In this document: piece after piece, positions 32,117 through 41,670 of the stretch
Position numbering within the stretch: position 1 is the stretch's first letter
Layout: the number at the start of each line of letters is the position of its first letter
Origin: Oscillospiraceae bacterium
GTDB taxonomy: Bacteria; Bacillota; Clostridia; Oscillospirales; CAG-272
Length of the DNA: 46,609 nucleotides
Direction of reading: 5' to 3'
Assembly: GCA_015063645.1 (NCBI GenBank)
Contig: SVTS01000013.1
Coordinates: 1 to 46,609 of the forward strand
Notes under the pieces: generated by a model
The model's database searches: none
Seen by the model: the letters and a program-made list of their open reading frames with translations, nothing else
What the model was told of the DNA's origin: nothing
Program-made: the position numbers and the translations under genes

Positions 32117-33334
32117 GTGCCAAAAATTTACGTGAACATGTTCGGCGAATTCTCCCTTCACACGGACAATGCAGAAATACGCGAAACCGACAGCAGATCC
32201 CGGAAAGTCTGGCTTCTTCTGGCGTATCTGCTCTTTCATCACGCACGCCCGGTCAAGCCCGGCGAGCTGATGAATATGCTGTGGTCGGAAGGCGAAAAGG
32301 CACCCGGAGCACTCAAGACACTGCTGTACCGTGTCCGGACGGAACTGGACAAGCTGTGGGAGGGCGCAGGCAAGGAGCTGATTCTGTTCCGGCAGAACGG
32401 CTATATCTGGAACAGCGATATTCCGCTGCAGCTGGACTACGAGGAGTTCGACCGCCATTATGATACGCTTGCCGCATCCGGAGAAAGCAGCACGGAGGAG
32501 ACCGTCGCTCTGCTGGATCTGTACCGCGGAGATTTTCTGACGCATTTTTCCACCGAATTATGGGTGACGCCCCACGCCGTATATTACCACAATCTCTATA
32601 TTGAATCCCTGCTGGGCATCCTTCCGGTGCTGGAAGAGAACCGGCAGTTTGACGATATGCTCCGGCTCTGCCGGGCGGCAGCCGCAGGGGAGCCTTTCCA
32701 CGAGGGGATCCACTGCTGCCTGATGAAAGCGTACATCGGTCAGAAGAAATACAAGGAAGCGATGGAGGTCTACACCGAGCTGCGGGACCGCTTCCAGTCG
32801 GAATTGGGCGTTGTCCCCTCCGAGGAGATCCGGAGCATTTACGCCGAGGCAGCCCGCTGCGGCAGTCAGCACATACTCAATGCAGAGTCCCTGCGGGAGA
32901 ATCTGAACGAGAAGGATTCCCTTGCCGGCGCTCTCATCTGCGATTACGATTTCTTCCGCGTGCTGTATCAGTCCATGGCGCGCTCCGTCCTCCGCAGCGG
33001 CATTGCCGTCCATCTGGCGCTCCTCACTATGAAGGGCAGACGCGTGGAAATCACAAACGAAAAACGCTGGGAAAAGCTGAGCGCTCATCTGGAGGAGACG
33101 ATCCGTCACTCTCTGCGGCGGGGTGATTCCGCTGCCGCCTGCACCACCTCGCAGTATGTGATCATGCTGCCCCAGGCGAATTACGAAAACAGCTGCCGGG
33201 TCTGCGAGAGGATCATCAGCGGATATTATAAAAAAGTATCCCGTCTGGATATCGATATAAACTACGAAGTCTTTCCCATTCAGCCGGACAGCAAGGAGAA
33301 TTACCAATGGATAAGAGAACCGGATCAGCCCTGA
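32117..33334 (+). CDS. SARP/BTAD transcriptional regulator with degenerate GGDEF-like tail
   Basis: This 405-aa regulator has an OmpR-like winged-helix DNA-binding domain (about 1-100; KVWLLLAYLLFHHARPVKPGELMNMLW) and a bacterial transcriptional activation domain (about 105-250; LDLYRGDFL ... EAMEVYTELRDRFQSELGVVPS). The C-terminal 130 residues look like a decayed GGDEF domain: at the expected place the GGDEF motif is TTSQY (343-347), yet an RRGD sequence (R334 to D337) lies exactly five residues before it, as the RxxD inhibitory c-di-GMP site does in real GGDEF domains. It may thus sense c-di-GMP. I prefer the GTG at 32117 (AGGTGG five bases before); the GTG at 32108 is the alternative. It is the first gene of the NRPS operon, likely its activator, and overlaps the next gene by 28 nt. 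Confidence 0.85.
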   Translation: MPKIYVNMFGEFSLHTDNAEIRETDSRSRKVWLLLAYLLFHHARPVKPGELMNMLWSEGEKAPGALKTLLYRVRTELDKLWEGAGKELILFRQNGYIWNSDIPLQLDYEEFDRHYDTLAASGESSTEETVALLDLYRGDFLTHFSTELWVTPHAVYYHNLYIESLLGILPVLEENRQFDDMLRLCRAAAAGEPFHEGIHCCLMKAYIGQKKYKEAMEVYTELRDRFQSELGVVPSEEIRSIYAEAARCGSQHILNAESLRENLNEKDSLAGALICDYDFFRVLYQSMARSVLRSGIAVHLALLTMKGRRVEITNEKRWEKLSAHLEETIRHSLRRGDSAAACTTSQYVIMLPQANYENSCRVCERIISGYYKKVSRLDIDINYEVFPIQPDSKENYQWIREPDQP

Positions 33335-34245
33335 GGTTTCCGATCATCGCGGAATACCGCTGCGATGCGGAAGAGGGAAGACTGATCGGCGACTGCAGTG
33401 CGCTGGGTACATGGCTGGGCTATCCCCCGCAGGAGCTGCAGTCCCAGCGTATATCCCGCATTCTGACGCCGGATTCCCGCGAGGAAGCCCGCGCCATACG
33501 CAGCGCGCTGACAGAATCCTCCCCGCGGACAGATCGGCTTCTGGCGTTCCGGCACAGGGACGGACACGTTCTCTGGGCTCTGGTCTTTGCCGAGATTGTG
33601 AAAAATCCGGCGGGGGGGATCGAAATACTGCATTCACTGATCCCCGCTCCCGGAGCGGGGACTGTCTGTGAAACGGTGCAGGATGAGCTGGAAACCCAGC
33701 GCCTGCAGCTGATACAGAACCGGCGGACAATCGGCTCCCTGAGCCTGCGCGTCTCCCAGGATCCGCTGACACAGATCTACAACGCCGCATCGGTGCGGGA
33801 GCTGTCCGAGGAATATCTGGCATTCCCTGAGCGGAATTGTGCCGTTCTTGTGATCGACATCGACGATTTCAAGAAAATCAACGACTGCTACGGACATATT
33901 TTCGGAGATTCGGTGCTGATCTGCATTGCCGAAGCGATCCGGAAGCTTTTCCGCTCGCAGGATATCGTGGGCCGCGTGGGCGGCGATGAATTTTTTGTTC
34001 TGATGAAAGATACGGCGGACACCGCCATCATCCGGCGCCGCTGTGAGAAAATTGTCGAAACCTTCCGGGATATGCGTTTCCCCGGCAGGGAGGATGTCCG
34101 CATCTGCTGCTCGGTGGGCGCCGCTGTCTGCCCGCAGCAGGGGAAGAATTACACCACCCTCTTCCACGCGGCAGATCTGGCAATGTACCGCGCCAAAGCA
34201 TCCGGCAAAAACCGCTGCTGTCTGGCAGGCGAAGCGGACGGATGA
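33307..34245 (+). CDS. PAS-GGDEF diguanylate cyclase
   Basis: This 312-aa protein makes c-di-GMP. A PAS-like sensor (about residues 15-115; GTWLGYPPQELQSQRISRIL and HRDGHVLWAL) is joined by a helical linker to a GGDEF domain (about 150-305). Catalytic residues are intact: DIDDFKKIND (184-193) and GGDEF (225-229), and the inhibitory RxxD site is RSQD (216-219). It lacks membrane segments, so it responds to a cytosolic or diffusible cue. AAGGAG precedes the ATG. It lies between the SARP-like regulator and the NRPS. Confidence 0.92.
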   Translation: MDKRTGSALRFPIIAEYRCDAEEGRLIGDCSALGTWLGYPPQELQSQRISRILTPDSREEARAIRSALTESSPRTDRLLAFRHRDGHVLWALVFAEIVKNPAGGIEILHSLIPAPGAGTVCETVQDELETQRLQLIQNRRTIGSLSLRVSQDPLTQIYNAASVRELSEEYLAFPERNCAVLVIDIDDFKKINDCYGHIFGDSVLICIAEAIRKLFRSQDIVGRVGGDEFFVLMKDTADTAIIRRRCEKIVETFRDMRFPGREDVRICCSVGAAVCPQQGKNYTTLFHAADLAMYRAKASGKNRCCLAGEADG

Positions 34246-34287
34246 TATCCGTTCTGCGGCAAGAAAACGAAAAAAGGAATATGGCTT

Positions 34288-37200
34288 ATGTATCATTCCT
34301 CTGACGGACAGCGCTTTCCGCTGTCACTTAGCCAAATGAATATATGGAATCTCGAGCATGCGCTGCGGGGAACCTCCGTCAACAACATCAGTACCACGGT
34401 ACGGATCGACGGACGGCTGGATTTTCCCGCTCTGCAGAAATGCCTCGGACTGATTCTGGAAAGTGATGCATCCCTGCGCACCCGTCTGGTCGAGGAGGAC
34501 GGCAGGATTCTGCAGTACCACGCCCCCTATGAGGCGGAGGAGTTCCCGGTGTACGATTTTTCAAGCACCGGAAGCGACGGCGTTTCCAACTGGGAAAATG
34601 CCGTGACCCGCGAGCCCATTCCCCTCTTCGGCGGACCGCTCTACCGCTTTATCCTGTTCAAGGACGGCGAGCAGGGCGGCGGTATTCTGGTGAAGCTGCA
34701 TCACATCATCGCCGACGGCTGGACCCAGATCATGCTCTGCAACAAGATCGCCTGCGTGTATCTGGATCTGCTGGCAGGCAGGGAACCGCAGCTGCCCGAA
34801 GCCCCCGACTATGAACTGCACGTCAGGGAAGAGCAGGAGTATCTGGCGTCCAAAGCGTATCTGCGGGACGAAAAATACTGGAAAGATATCGTGCGCATGG
34901 CGGGTGAGCCATCCGTGCTGAAATCGGTGAGCAGTGCCTCCGTCAGCCCGGTGGGCAGGCGGGTGAGTTTTACACTGCCCGACGTCCTCAATCATGCGAT
35001 CTATACATACTGTGAAGAGAAGCGCGTCGCGCCCTTCGCTGTCTTCTATATGGCGCTGGCGATCTATTTCAAGCGGATCGGCGGTGCGGATCCCTTTACC
35101 ATCGGCGTTCCGATCTTCAACCGCACCAATTACACCTTCAAGCAGAGTACGGGCATGTTCGTCACCACGCTCCCTTTCTTCAATGAGATCGATTCCGCGT
35201 GGTCCCTGAACGAATTCAATAATGTGCTGACCGAGCGCTGGCTGGAGCTTCTCCGCCATCAGCGCTATCCTTTCACGTCCATCACCGAGCTGACGGACGG
35301 CGGACGGCTCTTCCACATCGCTCTCTCCTATCAGGACAGTAAGATCTACGAAAGCCGGGATGCGTCCGTGACGTTCAGCGGCCGCTGGCATTACTGCGGC
35401 TATCAGGCAGAACAGCTGACCATCCATCTGACCAATCTGACCAATCACCAGCGCTATGCGGTGGATTATGACTATCTGGCGCAGTTCTTCTCCGAGGAGG
35501 AGATCGGCGCACTGCACCGGAACCTCTGCCATATTCTGGCGGAGGCGCTGGCGGAGCCCGACCGCCCGATCCACCGGCTGAATGTCCTTTCGCTGGAGCA
35601 GAAGGAAGAGCTTCTGTACACCTTCAACCGCACGGAGCGGTATCTGAAGGAGCAGTCCCTGTATGAAGCGCTGATAGAAAACAACGCCCGTCATCCGAAC
35701 CGCGCCGCGCTGATATACGGCGGCGAGCGGATGAGTTACGGCGCTCTTTTCCAGAGAGGCATGGCATTTGCCTCCCGCCTTGCGGCACTGAAGCCGGACG
35801 GCGAGGTGCTGATCGCCATCCTGCTCCCCCGTTCCTTCGATCTGATTGCAGCCATGGTGGGCACACTGCAGATGGGGGGCGCTTTCCTGCTGCTTTCCCC
35901 GTCTCTGCCCGATGAGCGGATCCGGCGCATTCTGGAACAGAGCGGCGCTTCCGCCCTCGTTACCCTCCGCGAGAATCGGAAGCGGATTCCGGAGGAGACA
36001 CTGCCCGTTCTGTACAGCGATGAGATCACCGTAACATTCCCGGAGCCGATCCGGAATGAAATACCCGAAGGCGTGCTCCCCGGCGACCGTCTTGCCTACG
36101 TTGTGTACACATCCGGCAGTACCGGCGAGCCGAAGGGCGTGGAAATCACCCAGCGCAGCGTGCTGAATCTGGCACAGGAGATGGAGAATGTGTACGGTCA
36201 GGGTGCTGTTCTGTCCGTGTGCAATATCGGCTTTGATGCCTTCATGCTGGAAAGCATCGCCGCCCTTCTCAACGGAAAAACAATCGTCCTTCCCCAGGAC
36301 GGCGAGACGGATTCGCCGGAGCGGCTTGCCTCTCTGATGAACGGCTACGCGGTGGATTTCCTGGCGACCACCCCCTCCCGCCTGTCCGCGCTGCTGAATC
36401 ATGAATGCTTCCGCCGGGTGATGTGGCGCATGTCCGCCATCGTCTGCGGCGGCGAGCCGTTCCCCGCAGAGCTTCTGAAAAAGCTCAAAGCCTGCACCAA
36501 GGCACGGATCTACAATCAGTACGGACCCTCCGAAACCACGGTAGCGGTCAGCATGAAGGAAATGTCCGCCGCCGACAGGATCACCATCGGCACGCCGCTG
36601 GGCAACTGCCGGCTGTACGTGCTGGATCCGTGGATGAATCCCCTCCCCATCGGCGGCAGCGGCAAGCTGTTCGTCGGAGGCACCTGCGTCGGTCGTGGAT
36701 ACCGCGGACGTCCCGATCTGAGCGAAGCGGTATTCCGCCGCAATCCCTTTGTATATAACGACCGGATCTACGATACCGGCGATATGGCATACTGGACCCC
36801 CGAGGGCGAGATAGTCCTGACAGGGCGGGCGGACCGCCAGATCAAGCTGCGCGGTCTGCGGATCGAGTTGTCCGAGATCTCCTCCTGTCTGGAATCGTTC
36901 CCCGGTGTGACCGCCGCACACGCGCGCCTCTGTGAAATCGGCGGACAGCCCGTTCTGGGCGCCTACTATTCCTCCGCAAATGAGCTGCGGGAATCCGATC
37001 TGCTGGCGCACGCCGCCACCTATCTTCCCACCTATATGATCCCGGCATTCCTGATGCGCGTGCCGGAATTCCGTGTGACTGCCAACGGAAAGATCGACGA
37101 GAGTCTGCTTCCCATGCCGGATCGGAAACGGACGGAATCCGGCGGCGCGACGGAATGCGCCCGCCGTGTCACGGAAATCTTCGGGGAAGTGCTCGGATGC

Positions 37201-40200
37201 GGCGATCTGTCCCCGGAAAGCGACTACTTCCTCTCCGGCGGAGATTCGCTCAATATGATGAGCTGCCTCATCCGTCTGGAAAAATCATTCGGCGTCAGGC
37301 TGCGGCCGGGCGATCTGTATGCCTGCCGCACGGCTTCCCGTCTGGCAGAGAGAATCGACACGCTCCGCGGTGTCACATCCGCGGCAGCGCCGACCGCGCA
37401 CACCCTGCGCAAAACCGCAAAGCAGAGCCGCTATCCCCTGATGCCGCTGCAGCAGGGCATCTATATCCAGTCGGTACTGGATCCCAGCGGTCTCACCTAC
37501 AATATGCCCGGCGCATTCCGTCTGGCGGAGGAGCCGGACAGAGCCCGTCTTACCCGTGCGTTTGAGAATATCATCCGTCAGGATCCGATCTTCCGCACGT
37601 CCTTTGTACAGCATGCGGACGGCGTATACGCTGTGATCGCCGATGAAGTCCCCTTCACCCTGGAGGAGATCACGGCTTCCTCCTTTGAGGATGCCGGCGC
37701 ACAGTTCCTTCGTCCCTTTGATCTGACGGCGGCACCGCTGCTGCGGGGCGCCGTATGGCAGTCCCCCGAGGGAGACTGGTATCTGCTGATGGACAGCCAC
37801 CACATCATCGGCGACGGCATGAGCACGCCGCTGGTGCTGCAGAGGCTGGATCAGGCGTATACCGGCACGGAATCTGCCGCAGAATGGGATTTTTACGACT
37901 ATATCTCCGCCCGTCAGGGGGAATCAGAGGAGGAAAAGGCGGCTGATCTGCAGTACTGGATCAAAGAGCTTGCCGATCTTCCCGAGCCGCTCGTGCTCCC
38001 GGGTGATTATCCCCGGGCAAAAGAATTTGATTATGCCGGCGGCGAATGGGAGCATCCCCTTCCGGATGCGCTCTGCCGCAGTATCGGGGAATTCTGTGCG
38101 AAATCCGGTCTCTCGGAGTTCGTGCTCTTCCTCTCCGCCTATGCCCTCCTTCTGTCCGCCGTATCGGGCGAGAGCGATCTGGTAATCGGTACGCCGTCCG
38201 CAGGACGGGATTATCCGGGTACCGACACCGTCTGCGGACCGTTCATTCAGACGCTTCCTCTCCGCCTCCGCCTCGATCCGGAGTGTACGGCTGAGGACTG
38301 GATGAAGCGCGTCGCCGGAACCGTATCCGGCATGCTGGATCACCGGCAGATCGGTCTGGAGGACATCATCACCGCCCTGGATCTGCCACGCGGCGCCCAG
38401 AATGCGCTGTACCGCGTCATGCTGACCCAGAGCCCCGTGGATGAAAATGCCTTCCGTCTGGGCGGAAAACCCATGAACTTCCGCGCCATTCCCACAGGAG
38501 CGGTCAAAATGGATATGATCCTGGAGATCGCCCGGAAAGAACACAGCCGGACGCTCCGCTTCTCCTATGCCCGCTCGATATTTGCCGAGGAGACGGTCGC
38601 CTTCTGGGGCAGATGCCTTGAGCAGGCACTGCGGGAGCTGATCCGCGGCGGCGATCGGAAGATCACCCCTGCCGCACTTCTTTCCCCCGCCGATCGGGAA
38701 ACGTACTGGGAGGAGCCGCTTTACCGCACGACTCCCTTTGTGAACCGTCCCATCCATCAGATGCTGAAAGCAAAAGCCGCCGCATCCCCCGAGGAAACGG
38801 CTGTCATCTGGCATGGGGAAACGGTCTCCTTTGCCGCAATCGAGGGCAGAGCCTGTGCCATCGCCCGCTTCCTTGAGGAAAGCGGTATTGCCGCCGGCTC
38901 CTGCGTAGCCCTCTGCCTGAAACGCACGCCGGATATGATCGCCGCCATGTACGGCGTTCTGAAAGCCGGATGCGCCTATCTGTTTCTGCTGGACACCTTC
39001 CCCGAAGCCAGACTCCGCTCCATGCTGGAATTGTCCGGCGCGGCAGCCGTGCTCTGCGGCGATTCTGTTCCGCCGGTGCTGGCTGAGAGTATGGTACTGT
39101 ATCCCGTTCTCTGCCTGCCTGCGGGATATGAGGACAGCTATACCGACCGACCGGTCATGGACGACAGTCTGGTAAACGTACTGTTCACCTCCGGTTCCAC
39201 CGGTCAGCCCAAGGGCGTTATGCTCCGTCACCGTTCCGTATCCAATCTCTGCAGTCAGATGAAATCCCTGCTCGATCCGCTGGACGGACGGGTGCTCTGC
39301 TCCACCAATGCGGTATTCGACTGCTTCATCGTGGAGACACTGATCGCCCTGGCGCTGGGACGCACGGTCGTGCTGGCGGACGAGGAAGAGATGCTGCTCC
39401 CGTGGAAGCTGGGACAGCTGATCACCGAGTACGGCGCCGGCATCACGGAAATGACCCCCTCGCGCCTGTGGATGTGCCTGGGAAGCGAGGATTTCCGCCG
39501 CGCGGCGCGGGATATCCGTATCGTACTGCTGGGCGGCGAAGCCGTCACCCGCAGTCTGGCGGACAAATTCCTCTCCTGCAGTGACGGAATTCTGATGAAC
39601 ATGTACGGACCCACCGAAGCCACGGTCTTCACCACCATGGGTCCTGTCCGCGCGGACGAGCCGATCACCATCGGCGCTCCGCTGCAGAATACACGCACCT
39701 ACGTTCTCGATGAGAACCGCAATCCGGTGCTCCCCACCGGCTGCGGCGAGTTGTACATCGCGGGCGAATGTCTCTCCGCCGGATATATTTCCTGCCCGGA
39801 TATGACGCAGGCATCGTTCACGGACGATCCCTTCTTCCCCGGTCAGAAGATGTACAAGAGCGGCGATCTGGTCCGCCTCCGCACGGACGGCAGATTCGAT
39901 TATATCGGACGCAGGGATCAGCAGATCAAGCTGAACGGTCAGCGTGTGGAGCTGAGCGAAATCTCCGGCGCGCTGGAGCAGATCGACGGCATCCGTCAGG
40001 CGGCCGCCGATGCTCTGCGGCATGAAAACGGCACGCAGGAGCTGTTTGCGTTCTGCGTATGCGCCGAGAATGCGCCGACGGACGAGGAGATCCTCCTCCG
40101 TCTGGGCGAAACGCTGCCCCCGTACATGGTGCCCTCCCGGCTGATCCGGATCGGTGCCATGCCGCTGACGTCGACAGGCAAGATCGACCGACAGACCCTG

Positions 40201-41667
40201 CAGAAATGGGCGGCTCTGCCTCCCTCCGACAAGTCCGCCGATGCGCAGAAGGATGTCCCCGCTGAAATTCCCGCGGAAATCCATGAGGAAATCCCCGCGG
40301 AAGTGACCGTCCCCGGAAGCGAAGCGTATGTACGGGGCATCTGGTCGCAGGTGCTCAGCCACAGCGATCCGGATCCGGAGATCTCCTTCTTCAAGCAGGG
40401 GGGAACCTCCCTTGCGGCACTGACGGTTCTCAGCCATTATTATAACGATCATATGGAAATGTCCCTCGCGGAATTCTACGAGAATCCCACCGTCCGCGCC
40501 CAGGCAGCTCTGCTGAGCCGCGGCAGAAATTCCGGGGACAAAACGCAGGAAGCTGCCGACGGGGAGAATGCTCCCGACGGGGAGGAAGACAGGCAGACCG
40601 TTCTGCTGACCGGTGCAACTGGCTTCTTCGGCAGTCATCTTCTGCAGGCACTCTATGAGGAAAACCGCTCCCGGATCATCTGTCTGATCCGCGGCGGAGA
40701 CCGGACGCGTCTGCACCGTATGCTCGCCTTCTATTTCGGTGAGGAGACTGCCTCCGCCATGACGGCGGACACGGATCACCTGCGCGTTCTGGACGGCGAT
40801 CTTACAAAGGAACGCCTCGGTCTCGGAGAGGATGCATACGCGGAGCTCGCCGGATCGGTGCGGGAGATCTATCACTGCGCCGCCGATGTACGCCATTACG
40901 CCGCCGACGATTCCCTCCACAGACAGATCAACGCAGAGGGAACCGGACGCCTGCTTGCGCTTGCACGTGAAGCGGATGCGGCATTCTATCACATGTCCAC
41001 CTGCAGTGTCAGCGGGGACGTGATGAAGGACGGCTCCCGCGGTGTACGCTTCACCGAAGAGGATCTGGATATCGGACAGATCTGGGAACGCAATGTCTAC
41101 GTCCGCACGAAATTCCAGGCGGAGCAGCTGGTCACAGCTGCCATGGAGCAGGGACTGCGCGCCCGCATCTTCCGTCTGGGACGTCTGGTCGGACGGATGA
41201 GCGACGGCAAATTCCAGATCAATCCGGAAGAGAATGCCTTCTGGCTGTTTATGCGCGGCATGATGCAGCTCGGACAGATTCCCCTCTCGGCAGCGGAGAT
41301 TTCTCTGGATCTGATGCCGGTGGATCTGGCGGTACAGCAGGTGATGACGCTCCGTCATGCGCCGGGACCCGTATTCCACATTATGAACGGCAATCCGCCG
41401 ACTCTGGCGGAGATTCTGCAGGCTATAAGCGGATCCGCCAAAACCGTGGAGGATCATGTATTCCGTCAGGCACTTTCCCGGGAGAATGCCGGCATGGATC
41501 CCACGCAGACGGCGCTGGTGATCAACAACTGGCTGCAGCTGAAAGCGGTCCGGGACGGCATTACGGTGGACTGCAGCCGGACGCAGGCTGCCCTCAAGGC
41601 GCTCGGATTTGACACTCCGTCTTTCTCACCTGCGACGGTGCTGCGCGCATTCAAAAATGAGGTGTGA
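34288..41667 (+). CDS. Two-module NRPS with terminal thioester reductase (C-A-T-C-A-T-R)
   Basis: This 2459-aa assembly-line enzyme has, in order: C1 (about 10-440, HHIIADG 138-144), A1 (about 450-940, YTSGSTGEPKG 607-617, Lys935), T1 (GGDSL, Ser987), C2 (about 1045-1465, HHIIGDG 1171-1177), A2 (about 1485-1970, FTSGSTGQPKG 1633-1643, Lys1965), T2 (GGTSL, Ser2041) and a C-terminal NAD(P)H-binding reductase (GATGFFG 2109-2115; YVRTK, Tyr2271 and Lys2275). Beginning with a C domain suggests an acyl starter, which the ligase and ACP downstream could supply. The reductase should release an N-acyl dipeptide aldehyde. By-eye specificity codes are DALAVGQVAK (A1) and DCVELGMVFK (A2), which I cannot assign; Asp at the first position fits alpha-amino acids. 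AAAGGA precedes the ATG. Confidence 0.95.
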   Translation: MYHSSDGQRFPLSLSQMNIWNLEHALRGTSVNNISTTVRIDGRLDFPALQKCLGLILESDASLRTRLVEEDGRILQYHAPYEAEEFPVYDFSSTGSDGVSNWENAVTREPIPLFGGPLYRFILFKDGEQGGGILVKLHHIIADGWTQIMLCNKIACVYLDLLAGREPQLPEAPDYELHVREEQEYLASKAYLRDEKYWKDIVRMAGEPSVLKSVSSASVSPVGRRVSFTLPDVLNHAIYTYCEEKRVAPFAVFYMALAIYFKRIGGADPFTIGVPIFNRTNYTFKQSTGMFVTTLPFFNEIDSAWSLNEFNNVLTERWLELLRHQRYPFTSITELTDGGRLFHIALSYQDSKIYESRDASVTFSGRWHYCGYQAEQLTIHLTNLTNHQRYAVDYDYLAQFFSEEEIGALHRNLCHILAEALAEPDRPIHRLNVLSLEQKEELLYTFNRTERYLKEQSLYEALIENNARHPNRAALIYGGERMSYGALFQRGMAFASRLAALKPDGEVLIAILLPRSFDLIAAMVGTLQMGGAFLLLSPSLPDERIRRILEQSGASALVTLRENRKRIPEETLPVLYSDEITVTFPEPIRNEIPEGVLPGDRLAYVVYTSGSTGEPKGVEITQRSVLNLAQEMENVYGQGAVLSVCNIGFDAFMLESIAALLNGKTIVLPQDGETDSPERLASLMNGYAVDFLATTPSRLSALLNHECFRRVMWRMSAIVCGGEPFPAELLKKLKACTKARIYNQYGPSETTVAVSMKEMSAADRITIGTPLGNCRLYVLDPWMNPLPIGGSGKLFVGGTCVGRGYRGRPDLSEAVFRRNPFVYNDRIYDTGDMAYWTPEGEIVLTGRADRQIKLRGLRIELSEISSCLESFPGVTAAHARLCEIGGQPVLGAYYSSANELRESDLLAHAATYLPTYMIPAFLMRVPEFRVTANGKIDESLLPMPDRKRTESGGATECARRVTEIFGEVLGCGDLSPESDYFLSGGDSLNMMSCLIRLEKSFGVRLRPGDLYACRTASRLAERIDTLRGVTSAAAPTAHTLRKTAKQSRYPLMPLQQGIYIQSVLDPSGLTYNMPGAFRLAEEPDRARLTRAFENIIRQDPIFRTSFVQHADGVYAVIADEVPFTLEEITASSFEDAGAQFLRPFDLTAAPLLRGAVWQSPEGDWYLLMDSHHIIGDGMSTPLVLQRLDQAYTGTESAAEWDFYDYISARQGESEEEKAADLQYWIKELADLPEPLVLPGDYPRAKEFDYAGGEWEHPLPDALCRSIGEFCAKSGLSEFVLFLSAYALLLSAVSGESDLVIGTPSAGRDYPGTDTVCGPFIQTLPLRLRLDPECTAEDWMKRVAGTVSGMLDHRQIGLEDIITALDLPRGAQNALYRVMLTQSPVDENAFRLGGKPMNFRAIPTGAVKMDMILEIARKEHSRTLRFSYARSIFAEETVAFWGRCLEQALRELIRGGDRKITPAALLSPADRETYWEEPLYRTTPFVNRPIHQMLKAKAAASPEETAVIWHGETVSFAAIEGRACAIARFLEESGIAAGSCVALCLKRTPDMIAAMYGVLKAGCAYLFLLDTFPEARLRSMLELSGAAAVLCGDSVPPVLAESMVLYPVLCLPAGYEDSYTDRPVMDDSLVNVLFTSGSTGQPKGVMLRHRSVSNLCSQMKSLLDPLDGRVLCSTNAVFDCFIVETLIALALGRTVVLADEEEMLLPWKLGQLITEYGAGITEMTPSRLWMCLGSEDFRRAARDIRIVLLGGEAVTRSLADKFLSCSDGILMNMYGPTEATVFTTMGPVRADEPITIGAPLQNTRTYVLDENRNPVLPTGCGELYIAGECLSAGYISCPDMTQASFTDDPFFPGQKMYKSGDLVRLRTDGRFDYIGRRDQQIKLNGQRVELSEISGALEQIDGIRQAAADALRHENGTQELFAFCVCAENAPTDEEILLRLGETLPPYMVPSRLIRIGAMPLTSTGKIDRQTLQKWAALPPSDKSADAQKDVPAEIPAEIHEEIPAEVTVPGSEAYVRGIWSQVLSHSDPDPEISFFKQGGTSLAALTVLSHYYNDHMEMSLAEFYENPTVRAQAALLSRGRNSGDKTQEAADGENAPDGEEDRQTVLLTGATGFFGSHLLQALYEENRSRIICLIRGGDRTRLHRMLAFYFGEETASAMTADTDHLRVLDGDLTKERLGLGEDAYAELAGSVREIYHCAADVRHYAADDSLHRQINAEGTGRLLALAREADAAFYHMSTCSVSGDVMKDGSRGVRFTEEDLDIGQIWERNVYVRTKFQAEQLVTAAMEQGLRARIFRLGRLVGRMSDGKFQINPEENAFWLFMRGMMQLGQIPLSAAEISLDLMPVDLAVQQVMTLRHAPGPVFHIMNGNPPTLAEILQAISGSAKTVEDHVFRQALSRENAGMDPTQTALVINNWLQLKAVRDGITVDCSRTQAALKALGFDTPSFSPATVLRAFKNEV

Positions 41668-41670
41668 TTC

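Noticed and set aside
34561-37011. 816-aa minus-strand ORF
   Set aside because: Antisense shadow of NRPS C1-A1; no motifs and no RBS that fits.
37924-41457. 1177-aa minus-strand ORF
   Set aside because: It is the antisense shadow of the NRPS, in a GC-rich frame; the encoded protein is His/Gly/Gln-rich with no recognisable domain, while the plus strand has full NRPS motifs.
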